Source of the DNA: Raphanus sativus
Taxonomy: Eukaryota > Streptophyta > Magnoliopsida > Brassicales > Brassicaceae
Reading direction: 5' to 3'
Assembly: GCF_000801105.2 (NCBI RefSeq)
Contig: NC_079514.1
Span: 51,195,372-51,259,371, forward strand
DNA length: 64,000 nucleotides
The position numbers were made by a program, and so were the translations under genes. The notes beneath the pieces are model-generated. The model had not been told where the DNA came from. It ran no database searches and worked only from the letters and a program-made list of their open reading frames with translations. Below, piece by piece: positions 11,287 through 23,312 of the stretch (position 1 is its first letter; the number at the start of each line of letters is the position of its first letter).

Positions 11287-12584
11287 CTTTAGTTGTATAT
11301 ACAGTTAATCAATAATATTAGATTAAATTCTGAATATTTTGAAATATTATATAAGAGATCCCACTAAACATTCTCAAAACATTAATATGTTTATTTTCTT
11401 TTATATTAAATATAATATATTAGTTAATAAAATTAGGATTCTAATAAAATATATCTATAAATTTAGATAATTTGAAGAAAATTTGGGATATAAATGATTT
11501 TGGTTGTTTTATAACTAAAAATTATATTCTAATGAAGTTGAAAATAAAGTAAAATATTAAGCCACATATTCTATACAAAATATCATCTTAAATATTTCCT
11601 AAAGCAAAATATTAAATTGTGATTTAAATGTATTTTTGTATTTAAACCTAAATTATTTAGTTAGATACACAATTAAATTAATCACTCTTTTGTTGGACAG
11701 TTTATTGGATTTACATTAACCAAATTCCAATTATTTGCTAAGTGTTTTTTTTACTATCTATGTGAATTTCTTCTCTATATAATTATTCGTCTGATAAGTC
11801 AATATATTGCTTTACTGAAATTTCTTTCAAGGTTGAAGAGCGATGGTGTTCAAAAAACAAAATTGAAAAACGATGATGTTTATCTAATTTGATTGGTTTG
11901 ACTTTAATTCAGTGGTTTTAGAGTTATTTTTTGTTTATATAATGTTAGAAAAAAAATTAGATGCTACATATCTCTCAAAAAATTTAAAATTTTATTTTAT
12001 AGTAATTCCTCATTTCACCTTTGTTGTAAAGAGTTTTAACAGACAAGTAAGTGATATTCTAATAAGAGATAACTTGATTTTTCCTTTATGGAAACACAAC
12101 ATAAACAGTAGTTTGGTACTTACAAATTTTATTAATATTTTCACGAAAACATATAAAATTTTCACAATAATCACATTGGTAGGAATATGACCATAATCTT
12201 AATAACCTAATAAAATTTTGATTAATAATTTAAAATAACATAAAAACCAGTTTACAAAAATAAAACAATCATTATGTTTATTAATAAAGACTACGAGAGT
12301 AAACACCCTTTCATCAAACAGTATATTTTATTAAGCTTTTTTTTTTCTTTTCGATGAACCTGTTAAAACTTAGATAATTTTCATATTCATTAAAATCTGA
12401 ATTTATAGCCACAAAATAAATGAGATCATCTATATCATGATGTTTCTTCAAATTATATAATTTATATACATGATTAGAATCCATGTGTTGACAATGTTTA
12501 CGTGATTTCTTATGATTTAAAATATTCATCTTTTTCTTCTTTGTAAGTTTGCTATTAGTATGTTTCTTGATACAATTTGCCACC
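11287..12584. other. AT-rich spacer without recognised genes
   Basis: Low-complexity AT-rich sequence between the CACTA element and the LINE. Short frames on both strands are Asn/Lys/Ile-rich and show no family signature. Confidence 0.5.
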
Positions 12585-15098
12585 ATGGAGACTATGCCGA
12601 ACTTATCTGAGCTCTTGGAGTTTCGTTGCCCTGATCACACCGCTCAGTTACTTACTCATCCGGTAACGGAGGCAGAGATCCGCAACGTCCTCTTCTCCAT
12701 GCCTTCCAGTAAGGCTCCCGGGTCAGACGGTTTTCCAGCTGAGTTCTATCGAGCTTCATGGGATATTATCAAGCAAGATTTTATAACAGCAGTGTAGTCC
12801 TTCTTCATGTTCGGTTTCCTTCCTCGAGGAGTCAATGCTACGATACTGACGCTCATACCTAAGCATGGAGATGCAAAAGAAATAAAGGACTATAGACCCA
12901 TCAGTTGCTGCAATATCCTCTACAAAGTGATCTCGAAGATACTTGCAAACAGACTTAAGGTACTACTCCCAGAATTGATTGAGCCGAACCAGTGCGCTTT
13001 TGTAAAAGGACGACTTCTTCTTGAAAACGTTCTCCTAGCCACTGAACTCATCAAAGATTATCATAAGCAATCGATCCAGCCTCGTAGTGTCCTCAAGCTG
13101 GACATCTCGAAAGCTTTTGATTCTGTCAGCTGGTCTTTTCTCACAGCTACTCTTCGAGCTATGGACATTCCGGATATGTTTATTCATTGGATTCATACTT
13201 GTCTATCCACAGCTGCTTTCTCTGTCTCAGTCAATGGTGAGTTGGAAGGCTTCTTCGGCAGTGAGCGGGGCCTGTGACAAGGCTGCGCTCTATCTCCGTA
13301 TTTGTTCGTTATCGCCATCAATGTGCTATCAAGAATGCTTAATAAAGCGGCTATCTCTCAACGCATTGGATTCCATCCTTCATGTAGTAAGGTGAACTTA
13401 ACACATCTCAGCTTTGCAGATGATCTTATGATTTTTACGGATGGTGCAGTTGATTCTCTCACGGGTATTTTTGAGGTTCTCACAGAGTTTGCAGGCATCT
13501 CCGGGTTAGTGATCAATCCAGGAAAGTCATCGATTTTCGTGGCTGGCCGCATTAATCAAGTGTTTAAAGATGAGGTCCTCCGACTAGGCATTCCTATTGA
13601 ATCTCTACCTGTGAGATATCTTGGTCTTCCTCTCACAACAAAGACTATGTCAAAAGACGACTATGAGCCCCTGATCGATCAGATTCGTACGCGTATGGTC
13701 TCCTGGTCTAGTCGCTCTCTTTCCTACGCGGGTCGACTGCAGCTTGTCAAAACGGTCATTGGAAGTATCACAAATTTCTGGTGCTCTGTATTTAGACTCC
13801 CCAAGAGTTGTCTCACCACAATTGAAGGGATGTGTGCTGCGTTTCTTTGGTCTGGATCACCAAATACGCATACAAAGGCAAAGGTCGCTTGGGATGATGT
13901 GTGTCGACCCAAGGAAGAGGGAGGCTTAGGGATTCGACACCTCACAGATACCTCAAGAGTGTTTGCCCTTAGCTTGATATGGAGGTTGCTCACGAACTCG
14001 GGTTCACTGTGGGTAGCTTGGACTAAAGCTTATTTGCTGCGACTTCACAGCTTTTGGGACGTCAACGACACGTCAGCGGGGTCCTGGATTTGGCGTAAGT
14101 TGCTGAAGCTAAGGGATCAAGCTGCATCGTTCCTTCGGTCTGAGATAGGGAATGGTAAGGCTACATTATTCTGGTTCGATAACTGGCTTCATATGGGAAG
14201 GCTTCTCAACGTTGCAGGTTCATCCGGCACACAAGTTTTGGGTATACATCGCTACGCGACGGTCTCAGAAGCAGCCTCTGGTGGACAATGGAACATACGT
14301 CGATGTCGTGGCTATCACCTACGGGCGATGATAGCCTGCATTAACTCTGTTCCAGCTCCGGCGGAGGATGCAGCTGACGATCGTCGTCTATGGCGTCATG
14401 GTGATGAGGATTACAAACCAGTCTTCTCGAGCAGAGCAACTTGGGAGCAGCTTCGGGTCCATAGCCCACGGCTGGCTTGGTGCAAAATAGTATGGTTCCC
14501 ACAGAGCGTACCACGGTTCGCTTTCATAACGTGGTTGGCATTTCAGGACAGGCTATCTACGGGAGCAAGAAGCAGAGCATGGGGTTGCGTACAACCGTGC
14601 CTCCTTTGCGGAGAGCCGGACGAGACCCGTGATCATCTCTTCTTCGCGTGCCCTTACTCTTTTACAGTATGGATCGACCTAGTGGGGTTCTTGTTGGGCT
14701 CTCGTGTCAATCCCGACTGGACTGCGACCATTGCTTCTCTCCTATCTCCTCGTAGAAAGGAGATAGATACATGTCTCTTGAAACTTGCGCTCCAAGCTAC
14801 TATTCATAGTATCTGGCGTGAACGGAATAGTAGGCGCTATCAGGGTTCTCCCCTTGGCTCGAGCCAACTGGTTCGGTACATCGACAAGACCATCAGGAAC
14901 AAAATTAACTCTATGCGGAAGCGGAAGCCAAGCTTCTATGGTGACATGATGCAGCGTTGGCTCGAAAGGGCCTTTTAGAAATGCAAGTGTAATCTGTTTC
15001 TTTTCCATTTTTAAACTTGAGTCTCATTTGAGAGCATAAACTTCAGTGGCCTGTAATTTTTCTTTTTGTTGATAATCAATTTTTTTTTAAAAAAAAAT
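12585..15098 (+). pseudogene. LINE (non-LTR retrotransposon) ORF2, 5'-truncated, two nonsense codons
   Basis: A single frame from about 12585 to the stop at 14976-14978 encodes the reverse transcriptase and the C-terminal zf-RVT region of a plant L1-type ORF2. Visible are the RT start (SSKAPGSDGFPAEFYR), YRPISCCNILYKVISKILAN, KLDISKAFDSVSW, the catalytic FADD near 13420, and a zinc-knuckle region (CLLCGEPDETRDHLFFACPY). The apurinic endonuclease half is missing. The frame is broken by TAG at 12795-12797 (where relatives have Gln) and TGA at 13275-13277 (Arg in the usual RQG motif). There is no frameshift. A 3' tail ending in T/A-rich sequence (about 15070-15098) follows. A clear target duplication was not found. 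Confidence 0.88.
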
Positions 15099-15108
15099 CA
15101 AGCACTAA

Positions 15109-17063
15109 CACTACAAAAAAAGTGATGAATTGTATCACTTAATTTGTATCACAAAATTAAATGATACTATTTTGAATCATTTATTTATAAATGAAACAAA
15201 AAGAAATAATTTAGCATTACTTATAGTAACTGATGTTAATATTAACTAATTTAGCATCAGTTCTATAAATTGATATAATTTATTCTAATTTGTATCACTT
15301 TAACAAAACCGACATTACCAAATAAAGTTATATCAGTTAAACAATTTATGTATTTATTTGTTTGACTAATATCATTTATAAAAATGATACATTAATAAAA
15401 AATGATACTAATAAAAAATGTTAATACCACAAAAAATAATTAAGTAACTTAACCTCAATTATAAAAGCGAAGGTAACTGTTTATTTTCCTCTGCAACTTT
15501 TACTGTTTTTCTTTACTACTCGAAATGTTCCTTTCGGAAGAGAAATGTCTCTAACGTTAACGTTTATTATTTTTATTTTTTTGAAACCCATTTTAACCTA
15601 TTTTGTTTTTCTAAAGAACCGATGTTCACTGATTAATGTACCCCTGATCAAAATTTGAACATGTAACGTGATGAACGTGAAGGCATTTGAAATGTACTTT
15701 AACCGTTGATCTTTTTGTATTGCAAATTTATTTTCAGTTAAAATAATATATAAAGATAATCACGATTAACTACTCCCCACTAACTATTACCTAGCAGTTT
15801 AGATTGTGATCACGAAAATATTTGTTCCTGCTGAAAATCTAAAATTTCCCCAAGAAATATATATTCGCATTATTCCACTAACCTCGTTTTGTCCTTGTAA
15901 CAATTTAAAATCTTTTTTTAATTTGCCCTTCTTCTTTCTTTCGACTAGTTATTATACTTTCCTCTGTTTCTTGAGATTTCAATAGGATTAATGGTGCCAA
16001 TCGCCGCTACGGTCACCTTCCACCGTAACAACCACCACCACAATCCCTTCATCACCGCCTCCTTCCACTGCCGTCGCAGCCGTCTCTTTTAATATGTGAA
16101 TCAGTATTTTTGTGCGTCAATGTTGGTGGACACTTAATGTGTTTGTTTTCCCTTATATTCCAGTGATAATGGTTCATCTAAGCCTCTTGGTAATAAGAAT
16201 TTTAATTTTAGCTGAATGAAAAACCTTCAAAGTTGTGGATCGTTATGGCTGCTGAAGTCCTGAAGGTAAAATTTAAAACCGTTTTTTGTTGTGATATCTT
16301 TCTGGTTGCTTTAGTTAATCATTTTGTTATGAAACTGTAGGATTTGGATGGTAAACCTTTGCGAGTTAATGCTGGTCCTCCACTCCTCCTCCACCAATGA
16401 AGAAAGATGAGAGTAGAAGCTTTCCCACATCGCCCTCCTAGCAATGTTTTTTATGTACCAATTAGTGAAGCTAATGTTAAACGTTATTCGTATATAGTTC
16501 TCTCTGCTTAAATTTCTTATTTTGTTCTTTGTCATGTTCAGAGAAGGATACAATTTAAGTTTAAATAATAAATAAGTATCTTTTTCTTATATTTTTTTTT
16601 TGTATTTTGCTTATTTAAAATATCTGAAAAATATTAAAAACAAATAACGAGAATTGTTTTTGACGTCATTTTTTTGTTTAAACAGAAAAAGATTATCATC
16701 ATTTTTTTAAATAACACATATTTTAATCATTTGTGAAATTGATATCAATATAACATCACTTATATACAAGTGATGATAATATATTAAATCAATTATCGTA
16801 AATGATACTAATGATAACATCATTTAGCAAAATTGATGCAATAGTTAGCATCACTTTCTTATAAATGATATATATTAACATCACTTCTTTAACTAATGCA
16901 AATATTCAGTATTTTTACATCAATTATTAATAAAGTGATGTCAATTATTTGTATCACCACTTTCAGAGTCATTTATTTAAGTGATACAAAATTCTTTTAC
17001 ATCATTTATAAATAATACAAATATTAAAAATAAATGATGTAAACTAACATATCTTTTGTAGTG
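15109..17063. mobile_element. Non-autonomous CACTA element, 1,955 bp
   Basis: Ends are CACTACAAAA at 15109 and the complement TTTTGTAGTG ending at 17063. The flanking 3-bp duplication is TAA at 15106-15108 and 17064-17066. Subterminal regions carry many copies of GTGATA/TATCACTT-like motifs in both orientations. No transposase is present. The interior (about 15500-16450) has higher GC and holds pieces of a cellular gene. It abuts the 3' tail of the LINE. Confidence 0.85.
15989..16440 (+). pseudogene. Captured host-gene fragment resembling a chloroplast RNA-binding protein
   Basis: After an acceptor-like CTGTAG the sequence at about 16342-16370 reads DLDGKPLRVNAGPP. After a one-base frameshift a PPPPMKKDESRSF stretch follows. 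This matches, from memory, the end of the second RRM and linker of CP29-type chloroplast ribonucleoproteins (DGRPLRVNAGPPPP). An upstream piece (about 16205-16265) ends in AAG|GTAAAA, a donor, so intron structure was retained, implying capture from genomic DNA. A Pro/Thr/Ser-rich piece at 15989-16091 may be from the same or another gene. It cannot encode a working protein. Confidence 0.5.
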
Positions 17064-17066
17064 TAA

Positions 17067-18220
17067 GTTGATATCAATAGAGTATAAACATAAATTTTTA
17101 TAGTGATAACTATTATCAAAACCTACAGTATTTAAAAACATACCTGATAAACTAATAATATTTAATTATGCACACATGTTAAAAACTTTTTATTTTTATT
17201 TTAACAACACACCTAAAAACTAAGAATGATAAATTACATACGCCTATTAAAATTTGGATTTTTTACTGCCACCCTCAAATTAATGTTATTTTTGGACCAT
17301 AGCTTTTGACAAATGAGCTCATTTTAATGAAATCTAAAACAATATAAAATTAACAAAACCCAGAACAATATAACTCTTTCTTAACATATAAGAGATGATA
17401 ACTTTCTTTTTGTAAAATAGTAAATAAGATAATATCCAATAATCATGTAGATCATATGTTGTAGTTATCATAAATTGTTTTATATTTGTAAAATATTATA
17501 TATTTCATTATTTAAAGAAAATTATCTAAATTTAAAATAAAAATTGATGTTGAACATTACTTACATGTTCTGTAAAAACATATTTAAAACTGGTTCAAGT
17601 AGAATATTTTATATAGTAAAATACATTAAATTTTAAATTTTGATAGAATTTGTTAATCTTTGTTAATTAATATGCTAAGATAATCACTAAACATTTATAA
17701 AACTAATAATTGTAAATCTTATTTATTTAAATTAGTGATTCATCCTAAAATTATATAAACTGTGACAAATTAGCAAAATCTTTATCTATATAATTATTAA
17801 TCATAAGCTTAATTTAAAATAAAATAATACATGTTAAAAACATTACCCTATATATCCTGTAAAAATATTTTTTTAAAAAATTGGTTCAAGAAGAATATTT
17901 AATACAATAAATACATTAAATTTTAAATTTTAAATTTTAAAATTTGATATATTTTCAATCTCTGTTAATTAATATATTAAGATAATCACTAAATCATTTA
18001 TTAAAACTAATAATTCTACAATATTAAGATAATTACTAAATATTAAAACTAGTAATTCGAAAAAAATTTATTAAAATTATTGATTCATCCTAAAATTACA
18101 AAAATGTGATTAATAAGAATATTTAATATAGTAAAATACATAAATTTTTTAAATTTTTAAATTTTTAAATTTGATATAATTTTTAATATCTGTTAATTAA
18201 TATATTAAGATAATCACTAA
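17067..18220. repeat. AT-rich diverged tandem repeats
   Basis: Three diverged copies of a roughly 300-bp unit start near 17612, 17907 and 18130. The unit includes ACATTAAATTTTAAATTTT, TGTTAATTAATAT and AAGATAATCACTAA. The partner motif TTCATCCTAAAATTA is seen near 17735 and 18080 and again beyond the Helitron at 18732. No coding potential. Confidence 0.6.
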
Positions 18221-18710
18221 TTTTTTCCATATAATGCGTTTTTTAAAAATAACATCCATTTCGTTTATACCATACTATGAAATCCAAACTATTTTCTCTA
18301 TTTATGTTTGATTTGGTTTTAAATAATTCAGTTTTACTGGATTAAACACTCCTATGCTATCACTATTTTGTTGATGTTTTATAGTTATGTTTTTTAATAG
18401 TCTCTTTAGTGCTACATGAATCTTTTCAGTCCAAATACAATATGTGTTTAATTTCAAATACAAATTTTCTAATTTAATTATTACTATAGAAAAGATTCTG
18501 ATCCGAAATCTATATCACATAAATAAAACTATGAATAAAATAACATAACTTAATATATTGGTTACCAATATGAATATCGAAATTTTATAATTTACAATAA
18601 TTTAAAATTTGTATATAATTAAATTATTTTTTTTAAAAAAAAACATTAAAATTAAAAATTGTTAGGTATATAGATATATTAATCCACACAAGGTGCGGGA
18701 CATCAACTAG
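18221..18710 (+). mobile_element. Short Helitron (3' end at 18710)
   Basis: The 3' end has a GC hairpin (CCACACAAGGTGCGGG) followed by CATCAACTAG and then T, the standard Helitron terminus. The 5' border is set by comparison with the surrounding tandem repeat: copy 3 breaks off after AATCACTAA at 18220 and resumes at 18711. The 5' end does not show a clean TC start (TC occurs at 18226), so that border is approximate. Confidence 0.6.
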
Positions 18711-19655
18711 TTTATTTATCAAAATTAGTGATTCATCATAAAATTACAAAAAGTGATAAATCAATAAAATCACTTCTCAAATAATACTATATACATTAGA
18801 TCTCCACATCAACGAAAATTTCTAGCAAGAATCTTTGAGAATAAAAAATCAATATAATTTTTATGAGATAATTGGTTCTTATGCCCATAAGTGGTGTCTT
18901 AATTTGAGCATTGCAACTGAAATGACACTATTATTTTCACTCCCCTAATTAACCCTACTTCCTAACTGATGACTCTATGTGTAGATGTGTCTGTGTTAGT
19001 AAGGCTTGTCAGCCTCCTTTAACTTATTTTCCGAAACAAGTTGCCTTCTAGCTCTTTCTTTTTATCTTCTCTCTTCTTTTAGTCTTCTATCTATTTTTTT
19101 TCTCTCATTGCTCTTCCTAATTATTTTTTTTTTCATTTTGATCTTTAACTTTTCTTTCCTTTCTTCATAATATTGATTTCAACATTCTCTTCGGATTATT
19201 TTTTTTTTGTTATAGCTTGCTTATCAAATCTGAAAATCTTTGTGATTTAAGAAAAATAGGTGAAATTCCATCTCAGGTACATTTCAAATATGTTTTGTAC
19301 TAGTTTTTCTTATTTTTTTTGCTCTGATTCTGTGAAATGATTTTTATCAAAGAATTCAAAATAAGTTTTTTCTGTCTCCATCAAATTTATTTTTTTTGGG
19401 TTTGATTTTTCTCTTCTATCTTTGATGATATATCTTCTTGGTTTTGGTTCTTAAAATATGTGTGTGCAAATAGGAGAAGATACGTGTTTTGTGGTATTGT
19501 TGAAAGTGGTGTTGGGTTTTGAGTTCGAGCCACTCACTTAGAGTTGAACGTGTTCTTTTTGTCATGAGTGAATTTTAATTTATAGTAATTTTTGTTATAA
19601 GTTTGATGTTATTTTTCATTTTGATTGTCTAAACTTGAAACTCGTCTAAGATTTG
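18711..19655. other. AT/pyrimidine-rich spacer
   Basis: Contains a long TC-rich stretch (about 19020-19150) resembling a plant 5' leader, but no reading frame of family character follows. No gene is supported. Confidence 0.4.
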
Positions 19656-19659
19656 TAAT

Positions 19660-20385
19660 CTGAAATATTTGTTTTATAAATCATTTGTTATCTGGTAAAT
19701 GATTTGATATCTGATGCATGTTTTGTTAGCAGATACAAAATGTTTCTCATTAACTGATACATGATTTGTGTAAATGATATATGTTTTATTACCTGATATA
19801 TAGTTTGATACCAAATATTAATAGATAATTGGTATGATGTTACAAAATACTTATCACTAATCGATACATGATTGATGTAGCTGATAAAATTTTTGGTAAA
19901 CAGTTTGCCAACTTATACAATATTTTTTTTTGGTTTGTTTTGCTGGCAAATAGATTGATATTTATGTGAGTAAATGATTTGTTAAATGATTTGTTATCTG
20001 ATACATGATTTGTTATGCGGTATATGTTTTGTTAGGTGGCACGTGATTTGATATCGATGAATGAGTAAAGGAGAAGATTCAAAATTTTGAGAAATGGTGG
20101 CAGTGACAGGGGAAAGAGAATGAAATGAATATAGAAGATAGTTTATCTGAAATATTTTGTTGTATAAATTGTTTGTTATCTGGAAAATGATTTGATACCT
20201 GCTATATGTTTTGTTAACCGATACAAAAGGTTTGTCATTGATTGATACACGATTTGTGTACATGATACATATTTTGTTAGCTGATACATAGTTTGATAAC
20301 AAATATTGATAAATAATTGGTATGATGTTACAAAAGACTTATCGTTAATTAACACATGATTCGTGTAGCTGATAAATATTTTAGA
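19660..20385. repeat. Two direct copies of a 235-bp repeat
   Basis: About 19660-19894 and 20147-20385 are diverged copies in the same orientation. Both run from TCTGAAATATTTTG-like starts through ATAATTGGTATGATGTTACA to GTAGCTGATAAA. Inside each, a shorter theme (GATACATGATTTGT, TTTTGTTAGCTGATAC) recurs, suggesting an older internal periodicity. No coding function is seen. Confidence 0.7.
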
Positions 20386-21785
20386 AACATGATTAGCTAC
20401 GTACTTGATAACATGATCATTATCCACTAACTATGTAGTTGGTTGTTACATTATTTGTTAGCGAGCGAATCATTCATGTTAGTGAAAATTATTATAAAAT
20501 TCTGAATTTAGTTGTGAATATATTTTTATATATTATAATGTTTTTGACAATGGTATTGATTGATGAAAATAAAAATTAACTGATGAAAAAACTAAAGATA
20601 TTGATTGTTTCGAAAAAGAAACAAAGATATTAGTTCACAAAATAGAAGAAAATGAGTGGTCTTCAATTGCCCTAAGAGCTGACCTATTCTGCAAAACAGT
20701 AGCCTATGAACTGACAATGAATCAGACATGTCCTCTGAAACTTGTCAGAAAGGACTGCATGCTGTCGTTTATGGTGCAAAATATATGAGGAATTTTGGGT
20801 CTATTTGTGAACCAAATTGTGAGTTTCTAACTCCTTATGTCAATCAATAGCCCCAACTCTAATTTAGACCTGTATTAGGTATATTCTCCTAATTTGCTCA
20901 TTTTATTACGATAAAGTTTTATAAACAATATAAATAAGACCAAAAATAACAACTATTGAACCACTTTCTCATATTTTAAAAATCTTTCAAATGAGAAAAT
21001 TCTATATTTTTACTCTTTCGCTTTCCTTTTCTCTTATTTTTTAACATTGTATTATTATTTAACTTAAATTTTTTTTAAAGATATATTGATGTGGATAACC
21101 AAACAATCAACAATGGAGGTTTCTCAAGAAGAGTTTCTAAAATTTATATAAATATATAAATGAAACCCATTTATAGAGAAACTCACCATTTATATACTTA
21201 TATAACTTTGAACAATATATATGTATTGGAGTTATTCCCCTTGAAAAACCTCTATTGCACAATCTCTCTTTATAGCTTATCACAGTTAAGAACACCCACA
21301 TTCAAGAATTTTCAAATGGGTTTCTAAAAGAAAAACAAAATATTAATATTTTATGGTAATTTAGTTAAACCACAATATTTAACTAATATAAAAAATACAA
21401 ATGGCTAATGGGTAGCTTATGAGTAGTTTCTATAAAACATTCTTCCTTTTTCTGATTTTGTTAATCATTTGAAATCTCTAAAAAGCTCTACTGGAGGTAC
21501 TGTACGCGTGGCTCATGCTTAAGAAAAACAAATATCAAAACAATTAAGATCAATATTTTAAAAATGTCTTTGTTTTATTCTTTGATTGTCTTGTAAAGGA
21601 GGTAAATATACATGAATACAAGGTTACCTGTTTTTCTTTTATTAAGTCACAAACAGATGGTAGCAACGAATATTTAGAAAACCATATTATTAGCTTATGG
21701 AGCCAAAAAAAAATTATGGAGCCATGTTTGAAAAAAAAGACAACATTTTGATCTGTAACTCCAGCTTAAGTTCTCTTTGGATATA
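20386..21785. other. Intergenic spacer without recognised genes
   Basis: AT-rich; no frame with family similarity on either strand. A piece at about 20640-20800 has more balanced base composition but frequent stops. Confidence 0.4.
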
Positions 21786-21990
21786 CTAGATTCATTTCCG
21801 CGCTACGCGCAGATTATATGCTTTAATTTTTTTAAAAAATTATATACTATTTGGCAAAGTAAAAAATTGACAATTGTATTTACATATATATTAATCAGGT
21901 CATAAATTTATAGTACCAGTTATTTTCCGAACCAGATTTATTTTCATAATTTTGTTAAGTTTATAATGTTTTGAAATTTCTATTTGAGAA

Positions 21991-22014
<24 letters not shown>
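21991..22014. repeat. AT dinucleotide microsatellite
   Basis: About 12 uninterrupted AT units inside the Helitron candidate. Confidence 0.9.
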
Positions 22015-22021
<7 letters not shown>

Positions 22022-23072
22022 GTGGAATGATTATGAAAATATAAATCATTAAGGTTAAATTATTCTTATTTTGTCTTGCACAACAATTTGGAAGTATTAA
22101 AATTGTAAACTTGTTTGTTAAAATCAGAAAATATATAGGCTGGTAAGCAATTCGATGAAAGTTAATAAAACTTTAGTTGTGATTTATTACTCATATATAT
22201 CTTTTATATTTTAGTTTTCACTAAAAATGATTTAACTTCACTTATTTTTTTCTTAAAAAACTCCACTTATTTATATTTTAGTTGGACATAATATTTATTT
22301 ATTTATTTTGTTAGCAATTGTAATATTTTCATTCATGGGCAGTTTGTTGTGAATATGTATATTTACTTTTTGGTGGATGTCAAAAAAGCACCTAGCTTCT
22401 GCCCTTTAGAGAAGGAAACATTTTTTTTTTTGAAAAATCCCAGAGAAGGAAACATAACTTGTAATAAAATTGAAAACTCTTGAATCAAAGAAAGTCACAG
22501 ATAAACATACCACAATCCGAACAGCTTTGTTGAATCCTACAGAGAAATAAACCTAAAAAAAACAGAGAATCTCATGACTTAAGAAATATGACCTGCATTA
22601 GTCAAAAAAAAAAATGAAGAAGAAAGGATGTAACCTGTGCATAATGATCAAGTCACAATTCAAAAATCAGTGCATCTAACTGATCCAGCTATAACAAAAA
22701 CAATTTTATACTTGTTAAACTATGCATACATTTTCAGATGTCTCTCCCAGAGTTCAAGAATGTTGATAAGCTATCAACATATTCTTCTATGCCAATTCAT
22801 TAGTCCTCATGTGTTTATAGTATGTGTATATACTAATATAGTCGATCATCAAATCCAGACTTACTTTTCACATCAAACGAAAGAGTTTAAATAGCTGACA
22901 TAATAAAAATTGAATTACAGTTTCTCACACTCGGTAGATAAAGAAAACAGAGCACTATTCAAAAAATGATACAACGACACATACGAAATAAATATAGATT
23001 TACTTTAATTCGGAGGGAACATCTAGAATCCTAAATGTGGTCACATACACACATGCAATGTTCATCATCTTT

Positions 23073-23312
23073 TCAGTTGTACTTCTTCTTTATCTCTAAG
23101 GAATAAAATCGAATAACGTCGTTCTGGGCAGTAAGAGCAGTCTCGACTGGAGTAATGGATTCAAGTTTGGTTAAGTAAGTGAAACAAAAGTAGGTTCCAT
23201 CCACGTAAGTGTTAGTTTCTCCGACTTTATTCTTCTTTATGATGTTGTAAGCCAATGGAATCACTCTGTTGAGAACTTCCACATACATTCCACCTCCAGC
23301 CGCAAGCAACTA
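23073..23312 (-). pseudogene. Unrecognised 3' exon fragment inside the Helitron
   Basis: A minus-strand frame follows an acceptor-like TTTTGGTAG near 23313. It reads LLAAGGGMYVEVLNRVIP, then continues through GETNTYVDGTYFCFTYL to a stop at 23075-23073 (78 codons). Composition is protein-like, unlike the AT-rich surroundings. Other possible pieces on the same strand are at about 24150-24250 (LEKLKVFVGSLAFAKPF) and about 24390-24480 (a Lys/Gln-rich stretch). I do not recognise the source gene. Its place inside a Helitron suggests capture, and no full gene can be assembled. Confidence 0.4.
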
